From contig CAZEWZ010000004.1 of the NCBI GenBank assembly GCA_964516765.1, positions 51,968 to 115,967 of the forward strand: a stretch of DNA of 64,000 bases, in the 5' to 3' direction. This document shows positions 19,120 to 28,100 of this stretch, in pieces. Position 1 is the first letter of the stretch. Each line of letters starts with the position of its first letter. The notes below the pieces were generated by a model. It searched no databases. It was given only the letters and a program-made list of their open reading frames with translations, and was not told the origin of the DNA. Origin of the DNA: CAZEWZ01 sp964516765. GTDB taxonomy: Bacteria > Bacteroidota > Bacteroidia > Flavobacteriales > UBA7430. The position numbers and the translations under genes were made by a program.

Positions 19120-20250
19120 TTATAGAGTTCCTCTTTTTTCTTGTTCTGCTTCAATCGATTCAAATAAGGCTTTAAAATTTCCTTTTCCAAAAGATTGAGC
19201 ACCCTTTCTTTGTATAATCTCAAAAAACATGGTGGGGCGATCTAAAACAGGCTTTGTGAAAATTTGAAGCAAATATCCTTCTTCGTCACGGTCAACAAGT
19301 ATACCCAACTCCTTTAACTTTAAAATGTCTTCGTCAATTTCTCCGCAACGGTCTAATACTGTATCGTAATAGTTACCTGGCACATACAGAAATTCTACAC
19401 CTCTTGTGGTCATTTCTTTAACTGTGGATAAAATATCGTCTGTCGCAACAGCAATATGTTGACATCCGGGCCCATTATAAAAGTCTAAATACTCTTCTAT
19501 TTGTGATTTTTTCACTCCCTGAGCAGGCTCATTAATGGGAAATTTCACGCGTCCGTTTCCATTAGTCATCACCTTGCTCATAAGTGCGGTGAACTGCGTA
19601 GAAATATCTTTGTCATCGAAAGTAATGAGGTTCGCAAACCCCATTGTTCTGTTGTAAAAATCAGACCAAACATTCATTTCATCCCATCCAACATTGGCTA
19701 CCATATGATCAATGTACTTGAGTCCAACAGGTTCTGGCTTAAAATTAGAATTCTGAGGCTCAAACCCCGGCAAAAATATGCCTGAATAGTTTTTTCGTTC
19801 CACAAATACATGCACAGTGTCTCCATAGGTGTGAATCCCAGAGCGAACTACCTGACCGTTCTTATCTGCTTCGATGACTGGTTCCATATATGGCTTAGCG
19901 CCTCTCTTAGTCGTTTCCTCAAAGGATTTTGTCGCATCATCAACCCAAAGAGCAATTACCTTCACTCCATCACCATGCTTATTTACATGATCAGCAATCT
20001 CTCCCTCTGAAGTCATTGGTGTGGTTAAAACAATTCTAATTTTTCCTTGTTGCAAAACATATGAAGTACGATCTTTAACTCCGGTCTCCAAGCCCGCATA
20101 AGCAACGCTTTGAAAACCCAAACAATTCTTGTAATAAATCGCAGATTGCTTTGCATTTCCTACATAAAATTCAACATAATCTGTTCCTAAAAGAGGTAAG
20201 AAATCCTCTGCATCTGGAAAAATTTTCTGAATATTTTTAGATTCATTCAT
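19120..20250 (-). CDS. hppD: 4-hydroxyphenylpyruvate dioxygenase
   Basis: Converts 4-hydroxyphenylpyruvate to homogentisate in tyrosine breakdown, using non-haem Fe(II). The 376 residues consist of two vicinal-oxygen-chelate domains. Iron ligands are visible as His in YIDHMVANVG, His in CQHIAVATDD and Glu in MFFEIIQRKG. The C-terminal FGKGNFKALFESIE helix is typical. It lies 20 nt downstream of hmgA on the same strand, so the two probably form a homogentisate operon. Confidence 0.95.
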   Translation of the reverse strand: MNESKNIQKIFPDAEDFLPLLGTDYVEFYVGNAKQSAIYYKNCLGFQSVAYAGLETGVKDRTSYVLQQGKIRIVLTTPMTSEGEIADHVNKHGDGVKVIALWVDDATKSFEETTKRGAKPYMEPVIEADKNGQVVRSGIHTYGDTVHVFVERKNYSGIFLPGFEPQNSNFKPEPVGLKYIDHMVANVGWDEMNVWSDFYNRTMGFANLITFDDKDISTQFTALMSKVMTNGNGRVKFPINEPAQGVKKSQIEEYLDFYNGPGCQHIAVATDDILSTVKEMTTRGVEFLYVPGNYYDTVLDRCGEIDEDILKLKELGILVDRDEEGYLLQIFTKPVLDRPTMFFEIIQRKGAQSFGKGNFKALFESIEAEQEKRGTL

Positions 20251-20270
20251 TTGCTAAAAATTACTTTACA

Positions 20271-21437
20271 TTATTTTTTGTGAGGCAGCCATGATTTAAA
20301 ATAATCTGGATTTTCGATATCCAGAGCCTGTTGCGTAAGCTTAAGTGGCTTAAAGGTATCGACCATTACCGCCAACTCCTTAGTTTCTTTTTTTCCAATA
20401 CTTCGCTCCATAGCCCCCGGGTGTGGTCCATGAGGTATTCCTGCAGGATGAAGAGTTAAGTGGCCCTGTGCAATGGCATTTCTACTCATAAAGTCCCCGT
20501 CTACATAATATAACAACTCATCCGAATCTATATTACTGTGATGATATGGAGCAGGGATAGCTTCAGGATGATAATCATACAGCCTAGGGCAAAATGAGCA
20601 AATAACAAAATTAGCCGTCTGGAAAGTCTGATGAATAGGAGGAGGCATATGAATCCGTCCTGTTATTGATTCAAAGTCATGAATGGAAAACGCGTAAGGG
20701 TAGTTGTAACCGTCCCATCCCTTGACATTAAAAGGATGGGTAGCGTAAGTAAAACAATGAAGCATTTGCTCTTTTTTAATTTTAATTACAAAATCACCTT
20801 CTTCGTCATAACATTCAAGCTTTTCGGGTCCGCGAATGTCTCTTTCACAAAAAGGGGCATGCTCCATTAATTGACCAAACTTATTTCTGTATCTATTTGG
20901 AGTATATATTGGGTCAAAGGATTCTACAATAAACAGTCTATTATCTTGAGTATCAAAATCTATTTGATAAATCATTCCTCTGGGAATGACAAGGTAGTCT
21001 CCATAAGAAAATTCAATATTTCCCATAAAAGTTCGAAGCGTTCCGCTGCCTTTGTGAATGAATAATACTTCGTCAGCGTCGGCATTTTTATAAAAATAAT
21101 CTCTGAGAGATATTTTTGGGGCGGCCAGAGAAATATGGCAATCTTTGTTAACTAAGATGGGTATTCGACTTTTTAAATAATCATCGGTAGAAGGTATGTC
21201 AAACCCTTTTAATAGTCTAGATTTTAGGTTCTTTCCCTCGGCAATTTTGGGAGCTATGTCTTGAGCTTCTCCAATGTGTTTTAACTGAGTAGGCCGATTG
21301 ACATGATATAGAAGCGAGGACATTCCAGAAAAGCCTTCTGTACCAAAAAGCTGTTCATAATGGTATCCTCCACCAACTTTTTTAAATTCGGTGTGCCGCT
21401 TGTGCGGTATCTGTCCACATTTAGAATAAAATGGCAT
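20271..21437 (-). CDS. hmgA: Homogentisate 1,2-dioxygenase
   Basis: Opens the homogentisate ring to maleylacetoacetate, the step after HppD. The 388 residues match the shorter bacterial homogentisate dioxygenase form of the cupin fold. Iron-site segments are visible: PYHHSNIDSDELLYYVDGDF and GIPHGPHPGAMERSIG. The later enzymes (maleylacetoacetate isomerase, fumarylacetoacetase) are not in this window. hppD follows at once. A TATGTTTG element at 21581-21588 may be its promoter, giving a leader of about 140 nt. Confidence 0.93.
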   Translation of the reverse strand: MPFYSKCGQIPHKRHTEFKKVGGGYHYEQLFGTEGFSGMSSLLYHVNRPTQLKHIGEAQDIAPKIAEGKNLKSRLLKGFDIPSTDDYLKSRIPILVNKDCHISLAAPKISLRDYFYKNADADEVLFIHKGSGTLRTFMGNIEFSYGDYLVIPRGMIYQIDFDTQDNRLFIVESFDPIYTPNRYRNKFGQLMEHAPFCERDIRGPEKLECYDEEGDFVIKIKKEQMLHCFTYATHPFNVKGWDGYNYPYAFSIHDFESITGRIHMPPPIHQTFQTANFVICSFCPRLYDYHPEAIPAPYHHSNIDSDELLYYVDGDFMSRNAIAQGHLTLHPAGIPHGPHPGAMERSIGKKETKELAVMVDTFKPLKLTQQALDIENPDYFKSWLPHKK

Positions 21438-21580
21438 ATTTCAAGTTTATAATCCTATTACATAATAGAGAATCTACTGTCTGTTCTCTGGACTTAGTGT
21501 AAAGATAAACGAAATAAGCAAACATGCACCATGCCCAAATCATCTATAATCATAGAGCTATGAACTGATCGAATCATTAG

Positions 21581-21588
21581 CAAACATA
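21581..21588 (-). promoter_or_regulatory. Putative -7 promoter element of hmgA-hppD
   Basis: TATGTTTG on the minus strand matches TAnnTTTG, 143 nt upstream of the hmgA ATG. The long leader makes this less certain than the other promoter calls. Confidence 0.3.
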
Positions 21589-21665
21589 TAGCTAGAAGGC
21601 CAAAAAATTCATTAAGCTAGAGCATCTTAAGATATCAAATATTGTATATTTACATTGCAAATTAG

Positions 21666-22631
21666 ATGCAAAAACTCATGACAAAAGACATCATTTTGGT
21701 TATCGGTGCCTCCGGACAAATTGGAACAGAACTTGTGATAAACTTACGGTCAATCTATGGATCTTCGTCTGTGCTGGCCTCAGACGTCAAATCTGCAAAC
21801 GATGAAGTAATGAGCTCAGGACCTTTTGAACTTTTGGACATTATGGATAAGGTTCGATTAATTGAAGTAGTGCAAAAATATAAAGTAACTCAAGTGTATC
21901 TTCTTGCAGCTTTACTTTCTGCTACAGCAGAAAAAAATATCGAACTAGGTTGGAGTTTAAACATGCATTCTTTATCTCATGTATTAGATCTAGCGCGATT
22001 TGGTAAAATTAAGAAAGTATTTTGGCCTAGCTCCATTGCCGTTTTCGGGTCTAACTCTCCAGCTAAACTTACTCCTCAATATACAGTGATGGAACCAAAT
22101 ACCGTCTACGGAATATCAAAACTTGCGGGGGAACGATGGTGTGAATATTATCATAAAAAGTTTCAGATAGATGTTAGAAGTATCCGCTATCCAGGTCTTC
22201 TCAGTTGGAAAACCGATCCTGGAGGTGGTACCACAGACTATGCTGTACACATGTTTCACGAGGCTTTACAAAGAGGTCATTATGATTGTTTTCTTTCGGA
22301 GAAAACCACCTTACCGATGATGTATATGCCAGATGCTATTAGTGCGACATTAGATTTAATGGAAGCTGCTTGGGAAAAAGTTAAAATTCGTTCTTCATAC
22401 AATGTCTCGGGAACTAGTTTTAATCCACAAGAAATTGCCGCACAAATCCAAGAACATATACCGCTATTCAAAATAAAATATAACCCTGATGAACGTCAAT
22501 TGATTGCAGACAGTTGGCCTCAATCAATCGACGATAGCCTCGCTAGAGACCATTGGGGCTGGAAGCACAAATATGATTTGAAATCTATGTCGCAGGACAT
22601 GATAATGCATTTGAAAAAAAGATACCAATAA
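21666..22631 (+). CDS. L-threonine 3-dehydrogenase, SDR type
   Basis: NAD-dependent extended short-chain dehydrogenase of 321 residues, of the kind that oxidises L-threonine to 2-amino-3-ketobutyrate in Bacteroidota. Visible features are the nucleotide-binding GASGQIG near residue 14, the catalytic YGISK (Tyr-x3-Lys) and the threonine-dehydrogenase-type RSIRYPGLLSWKTDPGGGTTDYAV. The first ATG is used; M5 (21678) is equally plausible. cysS follows 11 nt downstream, suggesting one transcript. Confidence 0.88.
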   Translation: MQKLMTKDIILVIGASGQIGTELVINLRSIYGSSSVLASDVKSANDEVMSSGPFELLDIMDKVRLIEVVQKYKVTQVYLLAALLSATAEKNIELGWSLNMHSLSHVLDLARFGKIKKVFWPSSIAVFGSNSPAKLTPQYTVMEPNTVYGISKLAGERWCEYYHKKFQIDVRSIRYPGLLSWKTDPGGGTTDYAVHMFHEALQRGHYDCFLSEKTTLPMMYMPDAISATLDLMEAAWEKVKIRSSYNVSGTSFNPQEIAAQIQEHIPLFKIKYNPDERQLIADSWPQSIDDSLARDHWGWKHKYDLKSMSQDMIMHLKKRYQ

Positions 22632-22642
22632 ACGCGAAACTC

Positions 22643-24106
22643 ATGCAAGACTTGAAGATATATAATACCCTGACTAGAAAAAAAGAATCATTTACCCCCC
22701 TTGTAGAAGGTCGTGTAGGCATGTATGTTTGTGGCCCTACAGTATATGGAGATGCACATCTAGGCCATGCTAGGCCTGGAATCACATTTGATATCGTATA
22801 TAGGTACATGCAACATTTGGGCTTCAAGACTCGTTATGTTCGAAATATTACAGATGTGGGACATCTTGTCAATGATTCAGATGAAGGAGAAGATAAAATT
22901 GCCAAAAAAGCACGTTTAGAGCAGCTTGAGCCAATGGAGGTGGTAGCACATTATACACGAAATTATCACCGAGATATGGCTAAGCTTAATACACTTTCGC
23001 CAAGCATTGAACCTACAGCTACGGGCCATATAATTGAGCAAATTCAGATGATTGAAAAAATATTAGCTAATGGCTATGCATATGAAGTCTCTGGTAATAT
23101 CTATTTCGATGTAATCAAATACAATGAAGACCATGCTTATGGAAGACTTTCTGGCAGAAAAATAGAAGACATGATTTCTAATACCCGAGAATTAGATGGA
23201 CAATCCGAGAAAAGAAATAGCGTAGATTTTGCATTGTGGAAAAAAGCCTCTAAAGAACACATTATGCGTTGGCCTTCTCCTTGGTCTAAGGGTTTCCCCG
23301 GATGGCACCTAGAGTGCTCAGCAATGAGCACTAAATACCTGGGCGAAAAATTTGACATTCATGGCGGTGGGATGGATTTAATCTTTCCACACCACGAGGC
23401 AGAGATTGCTCAATCTTGTGCTAGTGACGGATATGAAGCTGTGAATTACTGGATGCACAACAATATGATCACCATCAATGGACAAAAGATGGGCAAGTCC
23501 ATAGGAAATTTCATCACACTAGAAGAGTTTTTCAGTGGATCAAATGAAAATTTAGAACAGGTATATCATCCCATGACCATTAGATTTTTTATTCTTCAAG
23601 CACATTACAGATCAACTGTAGACTTTTCAAATGAAGCTCTTCAGGCTGCAGAAAAAGGATTTAACAAATTAATGACTGCCATAGAAACCCTAAAGGAAAT
23701 TATACCAACTAAGACTTCCAGTCTCAATGTGTCCTCATATAAATATAAATTCTATGAAGCCATCAATGATGACTTCAATACTCCAATATTAATTGCAAAT
23801 TTATTTGATGCTGTAAAACAGATTAATTCGATTGCAGCTGGAAAAGGAACTTTGGATAAACAATCGAAATCAGAATTACTGGCTTTGATGTCAGACTTTT
23901 GTTGTGAAATCCTAGGTTTTAAGGCGATTCCTTTGGTAGACAGAGATGGCTTAACAGAAGAAGTAATGGAACTTGTTTTAGGTTTAAGAAAGTTGGCTAA
24001 AGAAAAAAAAGATTGGTCAACTGCAGATTTTATTCGAAACGAGCTTGCCAAGCTTAGTATTACGGTCACCGACGGAAAAGAAGGCGCAAATTGGTCTAAA
24101 GAATAA
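22643..24106 (+). CDS. cysS: Cysteinyl-tRNA synthetase
   Basis: Charges tRNA-Cys. The 487 residues are of normal length. The HIGH motif is HLGH at 39-42, preceded by zinc ligand C30 in YVCGPTVYGDAH. GWHLECSAMS and HHEAEIAQS supply further zinc and active-site residues. The KMSKS loop reads KMGKS at 282-286, a variant usual in Bacteroidota. It lies between the threonine dehydrogenase and the glutaminyl-cyclase-like lipoprotein gene on the same strand. Confidence 0.96.
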   Translation: MQDLKIYNTLTRKKESFTPLVEGRVGMYVCGPTVYGDAHLGHARPGITFDIVYRYMQHLGFKTRYVRNITDVGHLVNDSDEGEDKIAKKARLEQLEPMEVVAHYTRNYHRDMAKLNTLSPSIEPTATGHIIEQIQMIEKILANGYAYEVSGNIYFDVIKYNEDHAYGRLSGRKIEDMISNTRELDGQSEKRNSVDFALWKKASKEHIMRWPSPWSKGFPGWHLECSAMSTKYLGEKFDIHGGGMDLIFPHHEAEIAQSCASDGYEAVNYWMHNNMITINGQKMGKSIGNFITLEEFFSGSNENLEQVYHPMTIRFFILQAHYRSTVDFSNEALQAAEKGFNKLMTAIETLKEIIPTKTSSLNVSSYKYKFYEAINDDFNTPILIANLFDAVKQINSIAAGKGTLDKQSKSELLALMSDFCCEILGFKAIPLVDRDGLTEEVMELVLGLRKLAKEKKDWSTADFIRNELAKLSITVTDGKEGANWSKE

Positions 24107-24136
24107 AAATCACCTTGATTGAAAAGAAAAAATAGC

Positions 24137-25114
24137 ATGAAATATCTCTTATATATTGCATGGGCTTTACTACTTTTTAGCTGTAATTCTGCCCAAAAAA
24201 AAAATCAAGAAAAAAAAGTAATAAAACAAGTGCCTGTTCCAGAATTTAATAGTGATTCGGCCTATGATTTTATCGCAAAACAAGTAGCCTTTGGTCCTCG
24301 GGTTCCCAATAGTGAATCCCATTCGGCCTGCGGAGATTATTTGATTAATACCCTAAACAGATTTTGTGATACGGTAATTGTGCAAGAAGCTCAACTGAGG
24401 GCGTTTGATGGACTACTTTTAAATGCTCGAAATATTATCGCTTCATTTAAGCCCAATCGAGCAAAGCGAGTGATGCTATGTGCTCATTGGGATACTAGAC
24501 CTTTTGCTGATCAAGACGAAAAAGATAAAAATGATCCAATCCAGGGAGCAAACGATGGGGGAAGTGGCGTAGGTGTTTTACTAGAAATGGCGCGCTTATT
24601 TTCGATTCAAAAACCAGATGTAGGGGTCGATCTAATCTTATTTGATGCAGAGGATTACGGTCAACCGACTGAAAGTGAATTACCTAGAATGGAACACTCC
24701 TATTGTTTGGGTTCTCAGTATTGGTCGAAAAATCTCCACAAACCAAATTATTTTGCAAAATTTGGTATTCTTTTAGACATGGTTGGGGGTCCTAAGGCAG
24801 TATTTACTCAAGAATTAGCTTCGATTACTTTTGCTCCAAAGGCCTTAAAAAAAGTTTGGAATACTGCCACTCAATTGGGTTTTGGAGACCGATTCCTGTT
24901 CAAAAAGACTGGTTTGGTTATAGATGACCACCTCTACATTAATCAGCTAACACAAGGACGTGTACCTACATTAGATATTATCGAACACGATGCTAGTACA
25001 AAAAGTAACTTTTATAAACATTGGCATACACACCAAGACAATCTTGAAAACATAGACAAAAGCTCGCTAAAAGCTGTAGGTCAAACAGTTATGTATGTTG
25101 TGTATCAACAGTAG
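24137..25114 (+). CDS. M28-family lipoprotein, glutaminyl-peptide cyclotransferase-like
   Basis: A 325-residue zinc-dependent enzyme of the M28/glutaminyl cyclase fold, predicted to form N-terminal pyroglutamate on exported proteins. The ATG at 24137 gives a lipoprotein signal with LLFSC and lipidated cysteine C16; a TTG at 24119 is an upstream alternative. Active-site segments are LCAHWDTRPFAD, GANDGGSGVGVLLEMARL, LFDAEDYG and HWHTHQDNLENID. T9SS cargo commonly starts with Gln after signal removal (several here do, after AQ), so this enzyme plausibly acts on secreted proteins. The assignment to cyclase rather than peptidase is inferred from family resemblance. Confidence 0.87.
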   Translation: MKYLLYIAWALLLFSCNSAQKKNQEKKVIKQVPVPEFNSDSAYDFIAKQVAFGPRVPNSESHSACGDYLINTLNRFCDTVIVQEAQLRAFDGLLLNARNIIASFKPNRAKRVMLCAHWDTRPFADQDEKDKNDPIQGANDGGSGVGVLLEMARLFSIQKPDVGVDLILFDAEDYGQPTESELPRMEHSYCLGSQYWSKNLHKPNYFAKFGILLDMVGGPKAVFTQELASITFAPKALKKVWNTATQLGFGDRFLFKKTGLVIDDHLYINQLTQGRVPTLDIIEHDASTKSNFYKHWHTHQDNLENIDKSSLKAVGQTVMYVVYQQ

Positions 25115-25215
25115 TTTTAAATCTTTAAGGCAGACTCTCAATGATTTAATGTCCTGACGGTTGTCTAATTCATCTGATTTAAAATTATCTAAAAAAACCA
25201 TTAGTATTTATAAAT

Positions 25216-25247
25216 AAAAAAAGCCTCCATAAGCGAAGACTTTTTTT
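25216..25247. terminator. Possible bidirectional terminator between convergent genes
   Basis: An A7 run, a short imperfect stem (AAAAAAGCCT paired with AGACTTTTTTT) and a T7 run lie between the convergent cyclase-like gene and the S46 peptidase gene. The stem has one mismatch. Confidence 0.45.
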
Positions 25248-25272
25248 GAGTTATTTATAAAAAGTTAGGAAA

Positions 25273-27492
25273 TTATTCAACTTTTTGAGGCTTTGTAAAA
25301 CCAGATGAATTAGAAATAAGATCCATTTCATCAATTAAATGCGTTGCGCCTGCATACTTGTCAATAATGAACAATATGTATCTAATGTCACAAGAAATCG
25401 TTCTTTGAAGCTCTGGTTCGAAAGCAATATCTCCACTCATAGCTTCCCAGTTACCGTCAAAAGCAGTGCCTATCAAGTGTCCTTGTGCATTAATTACAGG
25501 AGACCCTGAGTTCCCACCAGTTATGTCTGTATTGTGGATGAAATTGACAATAAGGTCACCATTTTTATTGGCATATTGGCCGTAATCTTTCGCATCATAA
25601 AGGTCAATAAGCCCTTGAGGCAAGTCAAACTCGTGATCTCCGGGAACAAATTTTTCTATCACCCCCTCTAAGGTTGTTTCAAAGTCGTAATGCATAGCAT
25701 CTGCTGGCACATAATCTCCTACTGTTCCAAAAGTAGTTCTCATGGTGGAGTTGGCATTTGGATAGTAGACTTTTTCTGGATTCATTTTTCGTAAGCCGTC
25801 AACAAACAAACGATTCCCTTTTTTCTGTTTCTCATCGGCTTCTAATGAAACAGAACCCAAACTGAAATAACTTTGGAGGACAGATCCAGCGACCATGTTT
25901 GCCATATCTTTATCTAACTTCTTTTGGCTAGGAGCAGACAAAAAAGCGTTGAACCTAGCTTGGTCAGTAAAAATTGATTTCTCGTACATTTTTGCCGCAT
26001 ATCTGGCAAAATCTCCTTTAAATTTTTTATCTACTTGTGCAAAAAAACTTGGATGCTGAGAAGGGTCTACTTCTGAATGAAATTTCTCGAAAAGTTTTGA
26101 AAATTGCTCTTCATCTAGTACTGCACTATAATTTTTAAAATGTTCTTCTGCAAGATCTTTAAGCTTGGCAATTGCCGTCTCTTTCTTTTCTGGTTCGGAA
26201 GCATTTAAAAGTCCTCCCATTATGCGGGTAGCCCGATAAGTAAACAACACTAAATCAGTTCCTCTGATTCCAACTTCGGAAAGGAAATTGGCGCCATGTT
26301 CTGTAGCGTCTTTCGATTTGTATGCATCTTCAATCAAATTTAGAGCGTCTCCATATATAGTTTTATTCTCTGGAGTTGAATTTACAAATGAAGTAAATTC
26401 TGTTTCTATAGCTTGCTTTTTTCTATAGACTCCTAATCTTTTTAGTCCTCTAGATTGACCAATAAAGTACTTCCAATAATTAGCAGTTTGAGCGTACTTT
26501 GCTGCATACTTAATCCGAACCTCAGAATCTGCATCCATGTGCTTCTTCATGATTTTCAATTTCAAGTCTCGGATATCAACTATAGTAGGCGCTTTAATGT
26601 CCAGCATTTGTTTTACTCCCCAAGAAGTTAAAAACCTATCTGTAGAACCTGGATAACCCCATACCATAGTGAAGTCATTGTTGGCAACTCCTTTTAAAGA
26701 AACAGGCAAGTGGTGATAAAATGCATCGTTTTTCTCACGCAAAGCTTTGGTTAAAGGAACGTTTTCTTCTGCATATGCGGCAGGAGTTCCATTTTCAGCA
26801 CAATAGATTCGGAACATAGAAAAATCTCCAGTGTGACGAGGCCACATCCAGTTGTCTGTGTCTCCACCATATTTACCGACAGAAGAAGGTGGAGCACCAA
26901 CCAACCGGATGTCGGTAAAACGTTCGTAAATAAACATATAAAATTCATTACCCTCAAAAAAAGGTTTTACCTGGATAATATAATCATTGTCTTCGTTCGC
27001 TTCAGATTTTATTTTCCCTACTTCATCAGCAATTGCTTTGCTTCTTTCCGACTCTGACATTTCTTGGTTTACAAGCGCCAATATACGTTCGGACACGTCC
27101 TCCATTCGAATTAAGAAGTCTACATATAGGTCTGGGTTTTGAAGTTCTTTAGAGCGATCCATAGCCCAAAAGCCTTCTGTTAAATAATCATTTTCAACAG
27201 TAGAATGATCCTGAATGGCTCCAAATCCACAGTGATGGTTGGTCAAAACTAATCCTTCACCAGAAATAACTTCTCCCGTACAAAATCCACCAAAACTAAT
27301 TATGGCATCTTTCAGGCTAGAATGATTAATACTATACAATTCATCAGCGGTAAGTTGCAATCCTGCAGCTTGCATATCTACTTCGTTTAATCTTTTTACA
27401 AACATAGGTAACCACATTCCCTCGTCTGCATGAGTAATTGTGGGAATAGAAAAAATGAATGCCATCAAAATGACTGTGATTTTCTTATACAT
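25273..27492 (-). CDS. S46 family dipeptidyl-peptidase, DPP7-like
   Basis: Periplasmic serine dipeptidyl-peptidase that releases dipeptides from oligopeptides, a key step in amino-acid feeding of Bacteroidota. The 739 residues match the family. A signal peptide ends at ITHA (about 21). The catalytic histidine lies in TNHHCG (85-89) and the nucleophile is S662 in GGNSGSPV. The specificity position 18 residues after that serine is glycine (G680 in FDGNWEA). In the family this corresponds to hydrophobic P1 preference (DPP7) rather than the arginine of acidic-specific DPP11. It is monocistronic. Confidence 0.94.
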   Translation of the reverse strand: MYKKITVILMAFIFSIPTITHADEGMWLPMFVKRLNEVDMQAAGLQLTADELYSINHSSLKDAIISFGGFCTGEVISGEGLVLTNHHCGFGAIQDHSTVENDYLTEGFWAMDRSKELQNPDLYVDFLIRMEDVSERILALVNQEMSESERSKAIADEVGKIKSEANEDNDYIIQVKPFFEGNEFYMFIYERFTDIRLVGAPPSSVGKYGGDTDNWMWPRHTGDFSMFRIYCAENGTPAAYAEENVPLTKALREKNDAFYHHLPVSLKGVANNDFTMVWGYPGSTDRFLTSWGVKQMLDIKAPTIVDIRDLKLKIMKKHMDADSEVRIKYAAKYAQTANYWKYFIGQSRGLKRLGVYRKKQAIETEFTSFVNSTPENKTIYGDALNLIEDAYKSKDATEHGANFLSEVGIRGTDLVLFTYRATRIMGGLLNASEPEKKETAIAKLKDLAEEHFKNYSAVLDEEQFSKLFEKFHSEVDPSQHPSFFAQVDKKFKGDFARYAAKMYEKSIFTDQARFNAFLSAPSQKKLDKDMANMVAGSVLQSYFSLGSVSLEADEKQKKGNRLFVDGLRKMNPEKVYYPNANSTMRTTFGTVGDYVPADAMHYDFETTLEGVIEKFVPGDHEFDLPQGLIDLYDAKDYGQYANKNGDLIVNFIHNTDITGGNSGSPVINAQGHLIGTAFDGNWEAMSGDIAFEPELQRTISCDIRYILFIIDKYAGATHLIDEMDLISNSSGFTKPQKVE

Positions 27493-27671
27493 TGGATTTT
27501 AGTTTGCGTTTATATTTAACTAGTGCAAAGAAAAGAAATATTCGTGAATTATGGATACTGCTTTAATCTTGTGTGGATAAAAATAGTTGTTATGTAGATA
27601 TATAATTATTTCCTGGGTCAGAATCCCATCTGATATTGTTAATTCAAATAAAAAAATATTCGGTGAAAACC

Positions 27672-28100
27672 TTAAAATCCTGCAAAATCATAGGGAAGAT
27701 CTTCGTCTAACCATTCGTCTATTTCTTTAAAGTTTTCTATCTCACGTCGATCTCTTTTGGTCGGTCTTCCAAGCCCTCGTTGGCGATCTTCACCTGACAA
27801 ACGTCGATGATGTAAAACTCGAAATTTTTCCTTTTCGGCATCCGAGGTCAAATCATGATAAGCCTCCTTTGCAATAGAAAATGACATTCTACTTTTTAAC
27901 AATTCCAACACTTTAAACTCTAGCTTTAGTCCATCCTTATCTACCGAAATAAGATCTCCAGGGAAAATGTTTCTTGCAGGTTTGCATTTGGCAGAACCCA
28001 CCTTAACCTTGCCAGATTTACAGGCCTGGGTAGCCATGCTTCTTGACTTAAAAACACGAATCGTCCAAAGCCATTTATCAACTCTTGCTTTCTCTATCAT
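27672..28100 (-). CDS. RNA-binding S4 domain protein (HslR/Hsp15-like)
   Basis: A small basic protein (142 residues) with an N-terminal S4 RNA-binding domain: RVDKWLWTIRVFKSRSMATQACKSGKV at about 5-31. An arginine/lysine-rich tail (HHRRLSGEDRQRGLGRPTKRDRRE) follows. Hsp15-type proteins bind stalled 50S subunits carrying nascent chains. The gene start overlaps the end of uvrC by 23 nt, so the two are probably translated from one mRNA. Confidence 0.9.
   Translation of the reverse strand: MIEKARVDKWLWTIRVFKSRSMATQACKSGKVKVGSAKCKPARNIFPGDLISVDKDGLKLEFKVLELLKSRMSFSIAKEAYHDLTSDAEKEKFRVLHHRRLSGEDRQRGLGRPTKRDRREIENFKEIDEWLDEDLPYDFAGF

Noticed and set aside
24119..24136. TTG start for the glutaminyl-cyclase-like gene
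   Set aside because: The ATG at 24137 gives a standard lipoprotein signal; the TTG extension would place charged residues ahead of it without benefit.
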